Source of the DNA: Colimorpha sp045222795
GTDB taxonomy: Bacteria; Bacteroidota; Bacteroidia; Bacteroidales; P3
Direction of reading: 5' to 3'
DNA length: 8,337 bases
Assembly: GCA_045222795.1 (NCBI GenBank)
Contig: JBGUZF010000071.1
Location: forward strand, 1 to 8,337
The translations under genes and the position numbers were made by a program. Of the stretch, positions 1 to 6,553 are shown piece by piece. Positions within the stretch are counted from its first letter, which is position 1. Every line of letters begins with the position of its first letter. The notes beneath the pieces were generated by a model. The model was not told the origin of the DNA, did no database searches, and saw nothing but the letters and a program-made list of their open reading frames with translations.

Positions 1-973
1 GAAGGGCATAGAGTTCGACCGCTTCCCCCGCATGACATGGCATGACGCCATGCGCCTCTACGGCTCGGACAAGCCCGATATCCGCTTCGGTATGGAGTTC
101 AAGGAGGTGACCGACGTGGTCAAGGGCCACGGCTTCGGCCTCTTCGACGGCAGCGAACTGGTAGTGGGCATTGTGGCCGAGGGTTGCTCCGAATACACCC
201 GCAAGCAGCTCGACGCGCTGACCGACTTCGTGAAGCGTCCGCAGGTGGGTGCCGGCGGTATGGTGTATATCAAATACAACGCCGACGGCACGTTCAAGAG
301 TTCGGTTGACAAGTTCTATGACGCCGAAGCCTTGAAGGTCATCGCCGACAAGATGGGCGCCAAAGCCGGCGACCTGATGCTGCTCCTCTGCGGCCCCGCC
401 ATGAAGACGCGCACGCAGCTCTGTGCCCTGCGCCTCGAGATGGGTAACCAGCTCGGCCTGCGCGACCCGCAGAAGTTCGCCCCCCTCTGGGTCATCGACT
501 TCCCGTTGCTTGAGTGGGACGAGGAGACGCAGCGCTACTACGCCATGCACCATCCCTTCACAGCTCCCAAACCCGAGGACGAGCCGTTGCTCGACCAGCC
601 CGAACGCTGGGGCGACATACGCGCCAATGCCTACGATATCGTGATGAACGGTACCGAGGTGGGTGGCGGCAGCATCCGTATCCACGACCGCACGTTGCAG
701 AACAAGATGTTCCACACCCTCGGCTTTACCGACGAGAGCGCCGCCGCGCAGTTCGGCTTCTTGATGGATGCCTTCACCTACGGCGCACCGCCACACGCAG
801 GTCTCGCCTTCGGCTTCGACCGCCTCTGCTCCATCTTCGCCGGTGCCGACTCGATTCGCGACTTCATCGCCTTCCCGAAGAACAATGCCGGCCGCGACGT
901 GATGAGCCAGTCGCCCGCGCCCATCAGCCAGGAGCAGCTTGACGAGCTCTGCATCAAGGTGGATGTGAAATAA
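1..973 (+). CDS. aspS: Aspartyl-tRNA synthetase, 3' portion (5' end outside window)
   Basis: Class II synthetase that charges tRNA-Asp with aspartate in the cytoplasm. The reading frame is open from base 2, giving 323 codons before TAA at 971-973. Bacterial AspRS is usually about 585-590 residues, so roughly the first 260 (anticodon-binding OB domain, motifs 1 and 2) lie before the window. Visible in order (fragment numbering): a linker with SDKPDIRF; the bacterial-type GAD insertion domain at about 40-140; HHPFTAP from residue 183; NGTEVGGGSIRIH around 216-228, which shapes the active site; and class II motif 3, GLAFGFDRL at 267-275, with the ATP-binding arginine at 274. The tail runs FPKNNAGRD and then SPAPIS, typical of the family. 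An internal ATG at 32 is not the start, because the homologous frame continues upstream. The stop overlaps the menA start (TAATG), which suggests translational coupling. No defect seen. Confidence 0.97.
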   Translation, partial: KGIEFDRFPRMTWHDAMRLYGSDKPDIRFGMEFKEVTDVVKGHGFGLFDGSELVVGIVAEGCSEYTRKQLDALTDFVKRPQVGAGGMVYIKYNADGTFKSSVDKFYDAEALKVIADKMGAKAGDLMLLLCGPAMKTRTQLCALRLEMGNQLGLRDPQKFAPLWVIDFPLLEWDEETQRYYAMHHPFTAPKPEDEPLLDQPERWGDIRANAYDIVMNGTEVGGGSIRIHDRTLQNKMFHTLGFTDESAAAQFGFLMDAFTYGAPPHAGLAFGFDRLCSIFAGADSIRDFIAFPKNNAGRDVMSQSPAPISQEQLDELCIKVDVK

Positions 974-1887
974 TGCTTAAAGCACTGATAAAGTCAATGC
1001 GCCTCCGCACATTGCCCCTGTCGCTGGCAGGAGTGGTGTGCGGAGGTGTTATGGGCTATGCCCAACCGGCCTGCCGCCCAGGGACGCATATCTTCCTTGT
1101 GCTCACTGCTGTCTTCCTGCAGATACTCAGTAACCTCAGCAACGAGATGGGCGACTATCGCAGCGGCGTTGATGGCGAGGGTAGGGAAGGTCCTGCCTAT
1201 GGTATGGCCGACGGCCTGAGCGAGAAGCAGCTATGGCGCGCCATCAACACGATGGTGGTTCTCTGCGCCGTGAGTGGCCTGCTGATGTTGCTGTTCTCGT
1301 TTCACTTTTCACTTTTCACTTTTCACTTTGCCGGCTTGCTGGTACTCGGCGCTGCTGCCATCTGGGCCGCTACGCACTACACCCTCGGCAAGAAACCATA
1401 CGGTTATATTGGCCTCGGCGATCTGTTCGTCTTCATCTTTTTTGGCCTGGTGAGTGTGCTGGGTAGCCACTTTGTCATCGCCCACAACCTGTTCGTCTCT
1501 GGCCCTATCTGCACCTTCGCCCTTGCCGTAGGGTTGGGTCTGCTCAGCGTGGCGGTGCTAAACGTGAACAATATCCGCGACATGGCCACCGACGAGGGTA
1601 TCCGCAAGACCATACCGCTGCGTATCGGCAAGCGCGGTGCCAAGATATACCAGACCCTGTTGGTGGTTCTCGGCGTGGCCTGCTTTGCCTGGAATCCCCA
1701 AGACTTCGGGTTGTGCGTGTTGCCCACCATACCTTTCTTCCTATGGCATATCATCGGCGTCTGGCGCCGTGACGGCAAGCGTCTCGACCCCATGCTGCCG
1801 CTGTTGGTCATTACTACATTCGTATTGGCCTTGCTGTACGGCGAAGTGTTCTATATCACATACACCTGCCCCTATCCAATCTGGTAG
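973..1887 (+). CDS. menA: 1,4-dihydroxy-2-naphthoate polyprenyltransferase (MenA)
   Basis: Integral membrane UbiA-family prenyltransferase. It attaches the polyprenyl chain to 1,4-dihydroxy-2-naphthoate, giving demethylmenaquinone. The protein has 304 residues, the usual size, and is strongly hydrophobic with about eight or nine membrane segments. The first Asp-rich motif is NEMGDYRSGVD (N57, D61, D67) followed by REGP. The second is NNIRDMATD (D203, D207). These bind the Mg-diphosphate of the prenyl donor. KKPYGYIGLGDLFVFIFFG is a conserved MenA stretch. The ATG overlaps the aspS stop by one base, and menG, the next enzyme in the pathway, follows after 3 bp, so the three genes are probably one transcript. 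Oddity: residues 110-119 are encoded by four perfect TTTCACT repeats, in a variable loop or helix end before the KKPYGYIG stretch. The frame is intact and both motifs are present, so the enzyme is probably functional. Confidence 0.93.
   Translation: MLKALIKSMRLRTLPLSLAGVVCGGVMGYAQPACRPGTHIFLVLTAVFLQILSNLSNEMGDYRSGVDGEGREGPAYGMADGLSEKQLWRAINTMVVLCAVSGLLMLLFSFHFSLFTFHFAGLLVLGAAAIWAATHYTLGKKPYGYIGLGDLFVFIFFGLVSVLGSHFVIAHNLFVSGPICTFALAVGLGLLSVAVLNVNNIRDMATDEGIRKTIPLRIGKRGAKIYQTLLVVLGVACFAWNPQDFGLCVLPTIPFFLWHIIGVWRRDGKRLDPMLPLLVITTFVLALLYGEVFYITYTCPYPIW
1300..1329. repeat. 7-bp tandem repeat (TTTCACT x4) inside menA
   Basis: Four perfect consecutive copies of TTTCACT at 1300-1327, followed by TT. 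It lies within the menA reading frame and encodes FHFSLFTFHF (residues 110-119). The unit length is not a multiple of three, so gain or loss of one copy would shift the frame. Its sequence is close to the array in menG at 2163-2195. Confidence 0.9.
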
Positions 1888-1890
1888 CAA

Positions 1891-2592
1891 ATGGCCTACG
1901 ACTTCGACAAGATAGCCCGCACCTACGACCGACTGAACCGCGTCATGACCTTCGGCCTCGACCGATGCTGGCGGCGCCTGGGAGCGCAGGCGGCCTCGCC
2001 TGCCAACCAATGCGGGCGAGCCGCCCGCACTCCCAGGGTGCTTGACGTCGCCTGTGGCACTGGCGACATGGTGCTGGAACTGGCGAAGCGCGGCTACGAG
2101 GTGACAGGTGTAGACATCAGCGAGGAGATGCTGGCCATTGCCAAGCAAAAGGCTGCGGCAGCCACCTCTCACCTTTCACCTTTCACCTTTCACCTCGGCA
2201 ACGCCGAAGCGTTGCCGTTCGCCGAAGGCGAATTCGACGCTGTCACCTGCGCCTTCGGAGTACGTAACTTCGTGCATCTGGAGCAGGGCCTGCAAGAGAT
2301 GCTGCGGGTTCTCAAGCCTGGCGGAAGGATGGTGGTACTGGAGCTGGCAACGCCCGACAGCGCCATTGTGAAGCCCTTCTATCGGTTCTATACAAAGCAT
2401 ATAATTCCGTGGCTCGGTAGCCGCATTGCTGGCAACCGCGGGGCCTATACCTATCTGCCCGAAAGCATCGAGCGGTTTCCGAAAGGCGACGCTTTTCTCG
2501 AAATCATTCAACATTCCTCATTCCTCATTCAACATTGCGAACACTGGAGGCTCACCTTCGGCGTCTGCCGAATGTACATTGTGGAGAAATAA
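1891..2592 (+). CDS. menG: Demethylmenaquinone methyltransferase (MenG/UbiE family)
   Basis: SAM-dependent C-methyltransferase that converts demethylmenaquinone to menaquinone, the last step of the pathway, acting on the product of the upstream MenA. The protein has 233 residues, slightly short for the family. The start ATG lies 3 bp after menA and opens MAYDFDKIARTYDRLN, the family N-terminus (YDxLN). SAM motif I is VLDVACGTGD at 50-59, the ribose-binding acid lies in GVDIS (D75), and NAEALPF (104-110) follows. UbiE signatures FDAVTCAFGVRNF (115-127), RVLKPGG, YTYLPES and the C-terminal LTFG are all present. Oddities: residues 30-49 are encoded by a 59-bp palindrome; residues 91-102 come from CACCTTT repeats; residues 206-215 come from an ATTCAAC/ATTCCTC array. 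All three fall in places that vary in the family, and the catalytic motifs are intact. Assignment as MenG rather than UbiE rests on the neighbouring menA; these organisms use menaquinone. Confidence 0.93.
   Translation: MAYDFDKIARTYDRLNRVMTFGLDRCWRRLGAQAASPANQCGRAARTPRVLDVACGTGDMVLELAKRGYEVTGVDISEEMLAIAKQKAAAATSHLSPFTFHLGNAEALPFAEGEFDAVTCAFGVRNFVHLEQGLQEMLRVLKPGGRMVVLELATPDSAIVKPFYRFYTKHIIPWLGSRIAGNRGAYTYLPESIERFPKGDAFLEIIQHSSFLIQHCEHWRLTFGVCRMYIVEK
1978..2036. repeat. 59-bp REP-like imperfect palindrome within menG
   Basis: Two arms of about 26 bp face each other around a short centre (about 2004-2011). The outer seven bases are perfect: CTGGGAG at 1978-1984 and CTCCCAG at 2030-2036. Inward, left GCGCAGGCGGCCTCGCCTGC faces the reverse complement of the right arm, which reads TGCGGGCGGCTCGCCCGC after the shared block; there are only a few mismatches and one extra base. 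The GC-rich palindromic form resembles REP/BIME elements of bacteria. It is translated in frame as MenG residues 30-49. Classing it as a mobile repeat is inference. Confidence 0.75.
2163..2195. repeat. 7-bp tandem repeat (CACCTTT) inside menG
   Basis: One imperfect unit (CACCTCT, 2163-2169), three perfect CACCTTT units (2170-2190) and a partial CACCT. It encodes TSHLSPFTFHL of MenG, just before NAEALPF. The unit is not a multiple of three. It differs from the menA array mainly by T to C (TTTCACT against TTTCACC). Confidence 0.85.
2506..2536. repeat. Degenerate 7-bp array near the 3' end of menG
   Basis: Units ATTCAAC, ATTCCTC, ATTCCTC, ATTCAAC and a trailing ATTGCGA follow each other with an exact 7-bp period. 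They encode IQHSSFLIQH (residues 206-215), where relatives have a variable helix and turn before the conserved LTFG strand. It is less regular than the other arrays, but the period is clear. Confidence 0.7.
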
Positions 2593-2624
2593 AAACGAAA
2601 GGGCCGCAACTCTGTGCGACCCTT
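2587..2624 (-). terminator. Rho-independent terminator, minus strand
   Basis: A stem of ten positions (2599-2608 with 2615-2624, one C/A mismatch) closes a 6-nt loop. Read on the minus strand it is followed directly by TCGTTTTTATTT, a good U-rich tail. Read on the plus strand the tail is AAGTCATTAA, which is poor. It therefore best serves the minus-strand lipoprotein gene, whose stop lies about 115 bp upstream. It may also mark the end of the menG transcript, but less convincingly. Confidence 0.75.
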
Positions 2625-2687
2625 AAGTCATTAATCCTAAAACAAAAACGGGCTGTTTGTCGGGACAATATCAATCCATTTTCTGCT

Positions 2688-2720
2688 GCAAAGGTACGCC
2701 CGTTTCCGAAACCCCACAAT
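2688..2720 (-). promoter_or_regulatory. Possible minus-strand promoter in the lipoprotein 3' region
   Basis: On the minus strand TACCTTTGC (2696-2688) matches the Bacteroidota -7 box TAnnTTTGC. ATTG (2720-2717) lies 20 bp upstream where TTTG would be expected. It faces the terminator at 2587-2624 with no gene between, so a transcript would be short (about 90 nt). The -33 box is one base off consensus. Confidence 0.4.
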
Positions 2721-2739
2721 ACCCAATAGTGGTGATTCG

Positions 2740-4215
2740 TTAGTTTAGAGGTATCAAGGTGCTGATGACCACGTTGTTATTGGCTTCGGTCTGGCTCTCG
2801 AGGTGCGACACGCCGCGGTCGGTGCCGGTGACGGGGGTGACGATGGTTGCCGTGGAGCCGTCGGCCATGATGACGCTCTCGATGAAGGCCTTGATGCCGC
2901 CGTCGTAGCTGCAGCCCTTGTGGAAGTTGTAGGCCGGCACCTGCGAGCGGTTGCAGCTGACCTCCTCGGTCTGGAGGGTGGCGATGGTGTAGACGGTGAA
3001 GCTTTGCAGGCCGTTGCCGCCGAGGTGTGGCTCGTAGCAGTGGCCTTCGGCATCGAACGAGCTGTATGACGGCCAGCCATCGGGCAGGGTGCTGGTGGTC
3101 AGCTGGTAGGTGTTGGAGTTGAAGGTGAAGAGTGTGGTGCCGCTGTGCCAGGAATAGGTCTCATCGTCGCTGATGTAGACGGTGGTGGAGTAGGTCTCGT
3201 ATTCGTCGCCGGAGAAGTAGCCTTCGGCCACGCCTGTGGCGGTAGCTGGCGAGGTGCTGGTGTTGACGAGGTAGATGCTGTCGTAGTTGGGGCCATCCCA
3301 CGGGTCGACATGGATGGAGACGAAGAACTTGCCGCCTACGCAGCGCATCTCGGGCCTGTAGGTGTTGCCATCGTTGGCCATGGGTATGCCTTGTATGGCG
3401 GGCAGGGTGCCGTCGGGGGCCATGACGGAGGCCACGTCGGGATGGTTGCCGCTGTAACCGATGACGGTGCCGAGGTGGCCCGCGTTGTCGGTGACGGCAT
3501 AGGCGAAACTGGCGGGGAGGACATTTATCATGTCGATAGTGCTGCCGTTGTCGTGCATGCGGTTGAGACCGCCATACCACCAGCCTGAGGCAAGGAAGAT
3601 GTCGTCGCCCAGCTGGTTGATGAGGCCGAGCTTGCGGAGACGGTCGCCCGTGATGTCGCCGTCAATGGGCATGTTTCCGATGCTGACAAGACCCACGCTG
3701 CCGTAGCCTGGGATATTGTAGCTGCTGATGGGGAATCTTGCGATAACCTCGCCAAGGTCGAATATCTTGCCGTCGCTCTTGCGGATGAGGAAGTTGTCGC
3801 CGAAGTTCTGCTTGCTGTGGTCCACCAATCCGCGGATGTTGTCCTGCATGCTTTCGGAGAAGCCGCTGTAGTCGTCGCACTGGTAGCGGCAGCCCACGAG
3901 CCATACGTATTTGTCGCCCACAGGGACCACCTGGGTGATGCTGATGGTGAGGTTGCGGCTGAGCTCGGTGGCCACGCCGTCGTCGTCGCACTGGTACTCG
4001 TAGGCAACTATCTGCATGTTGCCGTTCTCGTCGATGCTGTAGAGGTAGGACTGGCTGCTCTCAATCTTGGAACCTCCCTGGCCTGCGAGGGCGAGGTATT
4101 TGGCGCCGTCTAGGTTGACGCGGTTCATCTTGAACTGGTAGTTCTTGTCATCGTTGCACGAGGCCAGGAGGACGACCAGCGCCGTAATGCACAGGATGCG
4201 GAATAAATTCTTCAT
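2740..4215 (-). CDS. Uncharacterised lipoprotein, probably envelope or surface located
   Basis: A 491-residue protein that I do not recognise. The N-terminus is a clear lipoprotein signal: MKNLFRIL, a hydrophobic stretch and lipobox LASC, with C20 as the acylated residue. The mature end reads CNDDKN; acidic residues just after the cysteine resemble the lipoprotein export signal that sends Bacteroidota lipoproteins to the cell surface (inference). The rest is rich in G, D, S, T, Y and W with alternating hydrophobic stretches, suggesting a beta-rich fold, possibly a propeller. YQCDD occurs twice (74-78 and 111-115). No catalytic motif is evident. The frame remains open upstream to 4380, but the promoter at 4281-4312 lies inside that extension, so ATG at 4215 is the start. 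It is a single gene with its own promoter and terminator, divergent from thrS. There is no SusC/SusD partner in the window. Function unknown. Confidence 0.85.
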   Translation of the reverse strand: MKNLFRILCITALVVLLASCNDDKNYQFKMNRVNLDGAKYLALAGQGGSKIESSQSYLYSIDENGNMQIVAYEYQCDDDGVATELSRNLTISITQVVPVGDKYVWLVGCRYQCDDYSGFSESMQDNIRGLVDHSKQNFGDNFLIRKSDGKIFDLGEVIARFPISSYNIPGYGSVGLVSIGNMPIDGDITGDRLRKLGLINQLGDDIFLASGWWYGGLNRMHDNGSTIDMINVLPASFAYAVTDNAGHLGTVIGYSGNHPDVASVMAPDGTLPAIQGIPMANDGNTYRPEMRCVGGKFFVSIHVDPWDGPNYDSIYLVNTSTSPATATGVAEGYFSGDEYETYSTTVYISDDETYSWHSGTTLFTFNSNTYQLTTSTLPDGWPSYSSFDAEGHCYEPHLGGNGLQSFTVYTIATLQTEEVSCNRSQVPAYNFHKGCSYDGGIKAFIESVIMADGSTATIVTPVTGTDRGVSHLESQTEANNNVVISTLIPLN

Positions 4216-4280
4216 GGGGTTACGCTTTATGATGTTGATATTTAATTTGTTCGCGGTAAATTGATGGTGCCTTTCGGGTT

Positions 4281-4312
4281 CAAAGGTACGACTAATATCT
4301 GAAACAGCCAAA
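4281..4312 (-). promoter_or_regulatory. Promoter of the lipoprotein gene
   Basis: On the minus strand TTTG (4312-4309), a 20-bp spacer and TACCTTTG (4288-4281) match the Bacteroidota -33/-7 consensus fully. The predicted RNA start is about 60 nt before ATG at 4215. No Shine-Dalgarno site is seen before the ATG, as is common in this phylum. Confidence 0.8.
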
Positions 4313-4336
4313 TATTTTTGTATCAAAATATTAATT

Positions 4337-4368
4337 ATTGCCATAATAAAAAAAAGTTGTATCTTTGC
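4337..4368 (+). promoter_or_regulatory. Promoter of thrS
   Basis: ATTG (4337-4340), a 19-bp spacer containing eight A's, and TATCTTTGC (4360-4368) fit the Bacteroidota promoter form. The leader would be about 35 nt, too short for a T-box or an attenuator. Its -33 box lies 24 bp from that of the divergent lipoprotein promoter. Positions 4349-4371 match the infC promoter at 6436-6458 in 22 of 23 bases. Confidence 0.8.
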
Positions 4369-4409
4369 AGTTTGAAACAATTCGAAATAAACTGATATAT
4401 AGCAATAAT

Positions 4410-6353
4410 ATGAAAGTGACTATCAAACAATTAGGTTTGGTTGAGGCGGCTGCGCCCTGCTCGATAATCGACTTGATTTTGCAGGTGAAGCCCGAAGAAC
4501 TGAACAACTACTGCGCCGCAAAGATCGACGGCAATGTAGTGGATTTGAGAGATGTGGTTGAGAATGACTGCGAGATAGAACTGCTCGACAAGAATTCTCC
4601 CGAATCGTTGCCTATCCTCCGTCACACCACCGCCCATATCATGGCCGAGGCTGTGAAGCACCTCTATCCCGAGGCCAAGCTCACCATCGGTCCCTCGACC
4701 GACAAAGGCTTCTTCTATGACTTCGACTTCCGTCCGTTCAACCGCGAGGACCTCGACGCCATCGAGAAGGAGATGAAGTCCATCATCAAGAAAGCCACCC
4801 GCTTGGAGCGCAAGGTCGTCTCCCGCGACGAGGCCCGTGCCATCTTCCAGGAGAAGAACGAGCCCTACAAGCTCGAACTGCTCGACGCTATCGCCCCCGA
4901 CGCCCGCATCACCATCTACAGCCAGGACGACTTCGTCGACCTCTGCACCGGTCCGCACCTGCTGAATACCCGCCTTATCAAGGGATTCAAGCTGATAGCC
5001 AACTCGAACGCCTATTGGCGTGGTGACCGCAACGGTAAGTCGCTCACCCGCATCTTCGGCGTGGCCTTCTTCAGCAAGGAAGACCTCGAGGCCCACATGG
5101 AATACCTCGAGAACATCAAGAACCGCGACCACAACAAGCTGGGCCGCGAGCTGGAGCTCTTCACCGTGGTCGACGTCATCGGTCAGGGTCTGCCCCTGCT
5201 GCTCCCCAAGGGTGCCAAGATAGTGCAGACGCTGCAGCGCTGGATTGAGGACCTCGAGGACAACGAGTGGGGCTACATCCGCACCAAGACCCCGTTTATG
5301 GCCAAGAAAGACCTCTACGAGATTTCGGGCCACTGGCAGCACTACCGCGACGGTATGTTCGTCATCGGCGACCCCGAAGACCCCGAGGTGCTTGCCCTGC
5401 GTCCTATGACCTGCCCGTTCCAGTACTTCGTTTATAAGGCCAGCCCCAAGTCGTACCGCGACCTGCCGAAGCGCTACAGCGAGACCTCTGTGCTCTTCCG
5501 CAACGAGGACAGCGGCGAGATGCACGGTCTGACGCGTGTGCGTCAGTTCACCATCTCGGAGGGTCACCTCATCGTGCGTCCCGACCAGATGGTCGAGGAG
5601 TTCAAGAAGTGCCTCGCCTTGGCCAAGTACTGCCTGACGACCCTCGGTCTGCAGGACGACGTGACATACCACCTGTCGAAGTGGGACCCCAACAACACGA
5701 AGAAATACATCGGCACCGCCGAGGAGTGGGAGGAGAGCCAGCAGCATATCCGCGACATCCTCAACGAGCTTGAGATACCGTTTGTCGAGGACGATGACGA
5801 GGCTGCCTTCTACGGTCCTAAGGTCGACATCAACGCCAAGAACGTCTACGGCAAGGAAGACACCATGATCACCGTGCAGTGGGATGCCCTGCTGGCACCG
5901 CGCTACGACATGTTCTACATCGACCAGAACGGCAACAAGGTGCGTCCCAACGTCATCCACCGTACCAGCCTGGGATGCTACGAGCGCACGCTGGCTTGGA
6001 TGATTGAGAAATATGAGGGTGCCTTCCCCACCTGGCTCTGCCCCGAGCAGGTGCGCGTGCTCCCCATCTCGGAGAAGTTCATGGACTACGCCAACGCCGT
6101 CAACGCCGAGTTGGTCAAGACTGGAGTCCGTTCGTCGGTCGACGAGCGTGCCGAGAAGATTGGCTACAAGCTGCGCGACCTGCGCCTGCAGCGCATACCG
6201 TATGCCCTCATAGTCGGCCAGAAAGAGACCGAGGAGGGTGTTGTGTCGGTGTGGAACCGCAAGGCCGGCGACAAGGGTGCCGCCAAGCTCGCCGACTTCA
6301 TCGCCGAGATACGCCGCGACATCGACACCAAGGCCCTCAGCCCCGAAGGATAA
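4410..6353 (+). CDS. thrS: Threonyl-tRNA synthetase
   Basis: Class II synthetase that charges tRNA-Thr and edits mischarged serine. It has 647 residues, full length. Domains in order: TGS domain (about 1-62); editing domain with HTTAH (H72, H76) and CTGPH (C179, H183), which together make the editing site; catalytic core with the three zinc ligands that read threonine, C335 (MTCP), H386 (SEGH) and H517 (VIHR); motif 2 as LFRNEDSG and RVRQFT; motif 3 around GCYERTLAW; then the anticodon-binding domain from about 545 to the end. MTCPFQ replaces the proteobacterial MNCPGH; I recall this as normal for Bacteroidota. An in-frame TTG at 4365 would lie within the -7 promoter box, so ATG at 4410 is chosen. 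It leads the translation-gene cluster; infC follows after 264 bp with a second promoter. Intact. Confidence 0.97.
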   Translation: MKVTIKQLGLVEAAAPCSIIDLILQVKPEELNNYCAAKIDGNVVDLRDVVENDCEIELLDKNSPESLPILRHTTAHIMAEAVKHLYPEAKLTIGPSTDKGFFYDFDFRPFNREDLDAIEKEMKSIIKKATRLERKVVSRDEARAIFQEKNEPYKLELLDAIAPDARITIYSQDDFVDLCTGPHLLNTRLIKGFKLIANSNAYWRGDRNGKSLTRIFGVAFFSKEDLEAHMEYLENIKNRDHNKLGRELELFTVVDVIGQGLPLLLPKGAKIVQTLQRWIEDLEDNEWGYIRTKTPFMAKKDLYEISGHWQHYRDGMFVIGDPEDPEVLALRPMTCPFQYFVYKASPKSYRDLPKRYSETSVLFRNEDSGEMHGLTRVRQFTISEGHLIVRPDQMVEEFKKCLALAKYCLTTLGLQDDVTYHLSKWDPNNTKKYIGTAEEWEESQQHIRDILNELEIPFVEDDDEAAFYGPKVDINAKNVYGKEDTMITVQWDALLAPRYDMFYIDQNGNKVRPNVIHRTSLGCYERTLAWMIEKYEGAFPTWLCPEQVRVLPISEKFMDYANAVNAELVKTGVRSSVDERAEKIGYKLRDLRLQRIPYALIVGQKETEEGVVSVWNRKAGDKGAAKLADFIAEIRRDIDTKALSPEG

Positions 6354-6356
6354 ATA

Positions 6357-6390
6357 GGAGTTAAGAAGTCAGAAGTTAAGTAGTTAAGAC
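6357..6390. repeat. Left arm of an inverted pair of 8-bp arrays (AGTTAAGN units)
   Basis: Units AGTTAAGA, AGTCAGA, AGTTAAGT and AGTTAAGA begin 3 bp after the thrS stop. The whole 34-bp block is nearly the reverse complement of 6552-6586; both outer ends share GGAGTTAAG and both inner ends share AGTTAAGAC. A local hairpin can also form between 6375-6384 and 6394-6404, but it has no U-tract and is not a convincing terminator. Confidence 0.8.
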
Positions 6391-6424
6391 AATACTACCT
6401 TAACGACAAAAAGGCAAAAAAAAG

Positions 6425-6455
6425 TTTGTATTTATAAAAAAAGTTGTATTTTTGC
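6425..6455 (+). promoter_or_regulatory. Promoter of infC
   Basis: TTTG (6425-6428), an 18-bp spacer and TATTTTTGC (6447-6455). The A-tract and -7 region are almost identical to those of thrS. The spacer is slightly short, but the match in sequence is strong. The RNA would start near 6462, leaving a leader of about 155 nt before infC. The promoter sits between the two inverted arrays at 6357-6390 and 6552-6586. Confidence 0.75.
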
Positions 6456-6539
6456 AGTCCAATTTAGACTGAAAAAGATTATTATAAAAATAACAAAATG
6501 AGTTAGTTGGCAGTGGGGGATGAGTGGTCGGCAGAGGCA

Positions 6540-6553
6540 ACAAATGCATTTGT
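6540..6553. promoter_or_regulatory. 14-bp perfect palindrome in the infC leader
   Basis: ACAAATGCATTTGT is perfectly self-complementary. It lies about 80 nt after the predicted RNA start and touches the TTAACTCC array. It could be a protein-binding site or simply part of the repeat element. No known operator is recognised. Confidence 0.35.

Noticed and set aside
3145..3588. Open frame of 147 codons on the plus strand opposite the lipoprotein gene
   Set aside because: Low-complexity GC-rich shadow (mostly G, V, D, A) with no promoter or family resemblance.
4216..4380. N-terminal extension of the lipoprotein up to 4380
   Set aside because: It would cover the gene's own promoter (4281-4312) and hide a perfect lipoprotein signal peptide starting at 4215.
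4365..4409. TTG start for thrS at 4365
   Set aside because: It lies within the -7 promoter box; ATG at 4410 gives the normal TGS-domain N-terminus and length.
4369..4409. T-box or other riboswitch before thrS
   Set aside because: The leader from the predicted RNA start is only about 35 nt, with no conserved elements.
4431..5960. Long open frame (509 codons) antisense to thrS
   Set aside because: It mirrors thrS codons in GC-rich DNA, lacks any recognisable domain, and thrS is an unmistakable complete gene.
6375..6404. Hairpin after thrS as a terminator
   Set aside because: A 10-bp stem is possible, but the plus strand continues with A-rich sequence and no U-tract; it is better explained by the repeat units.
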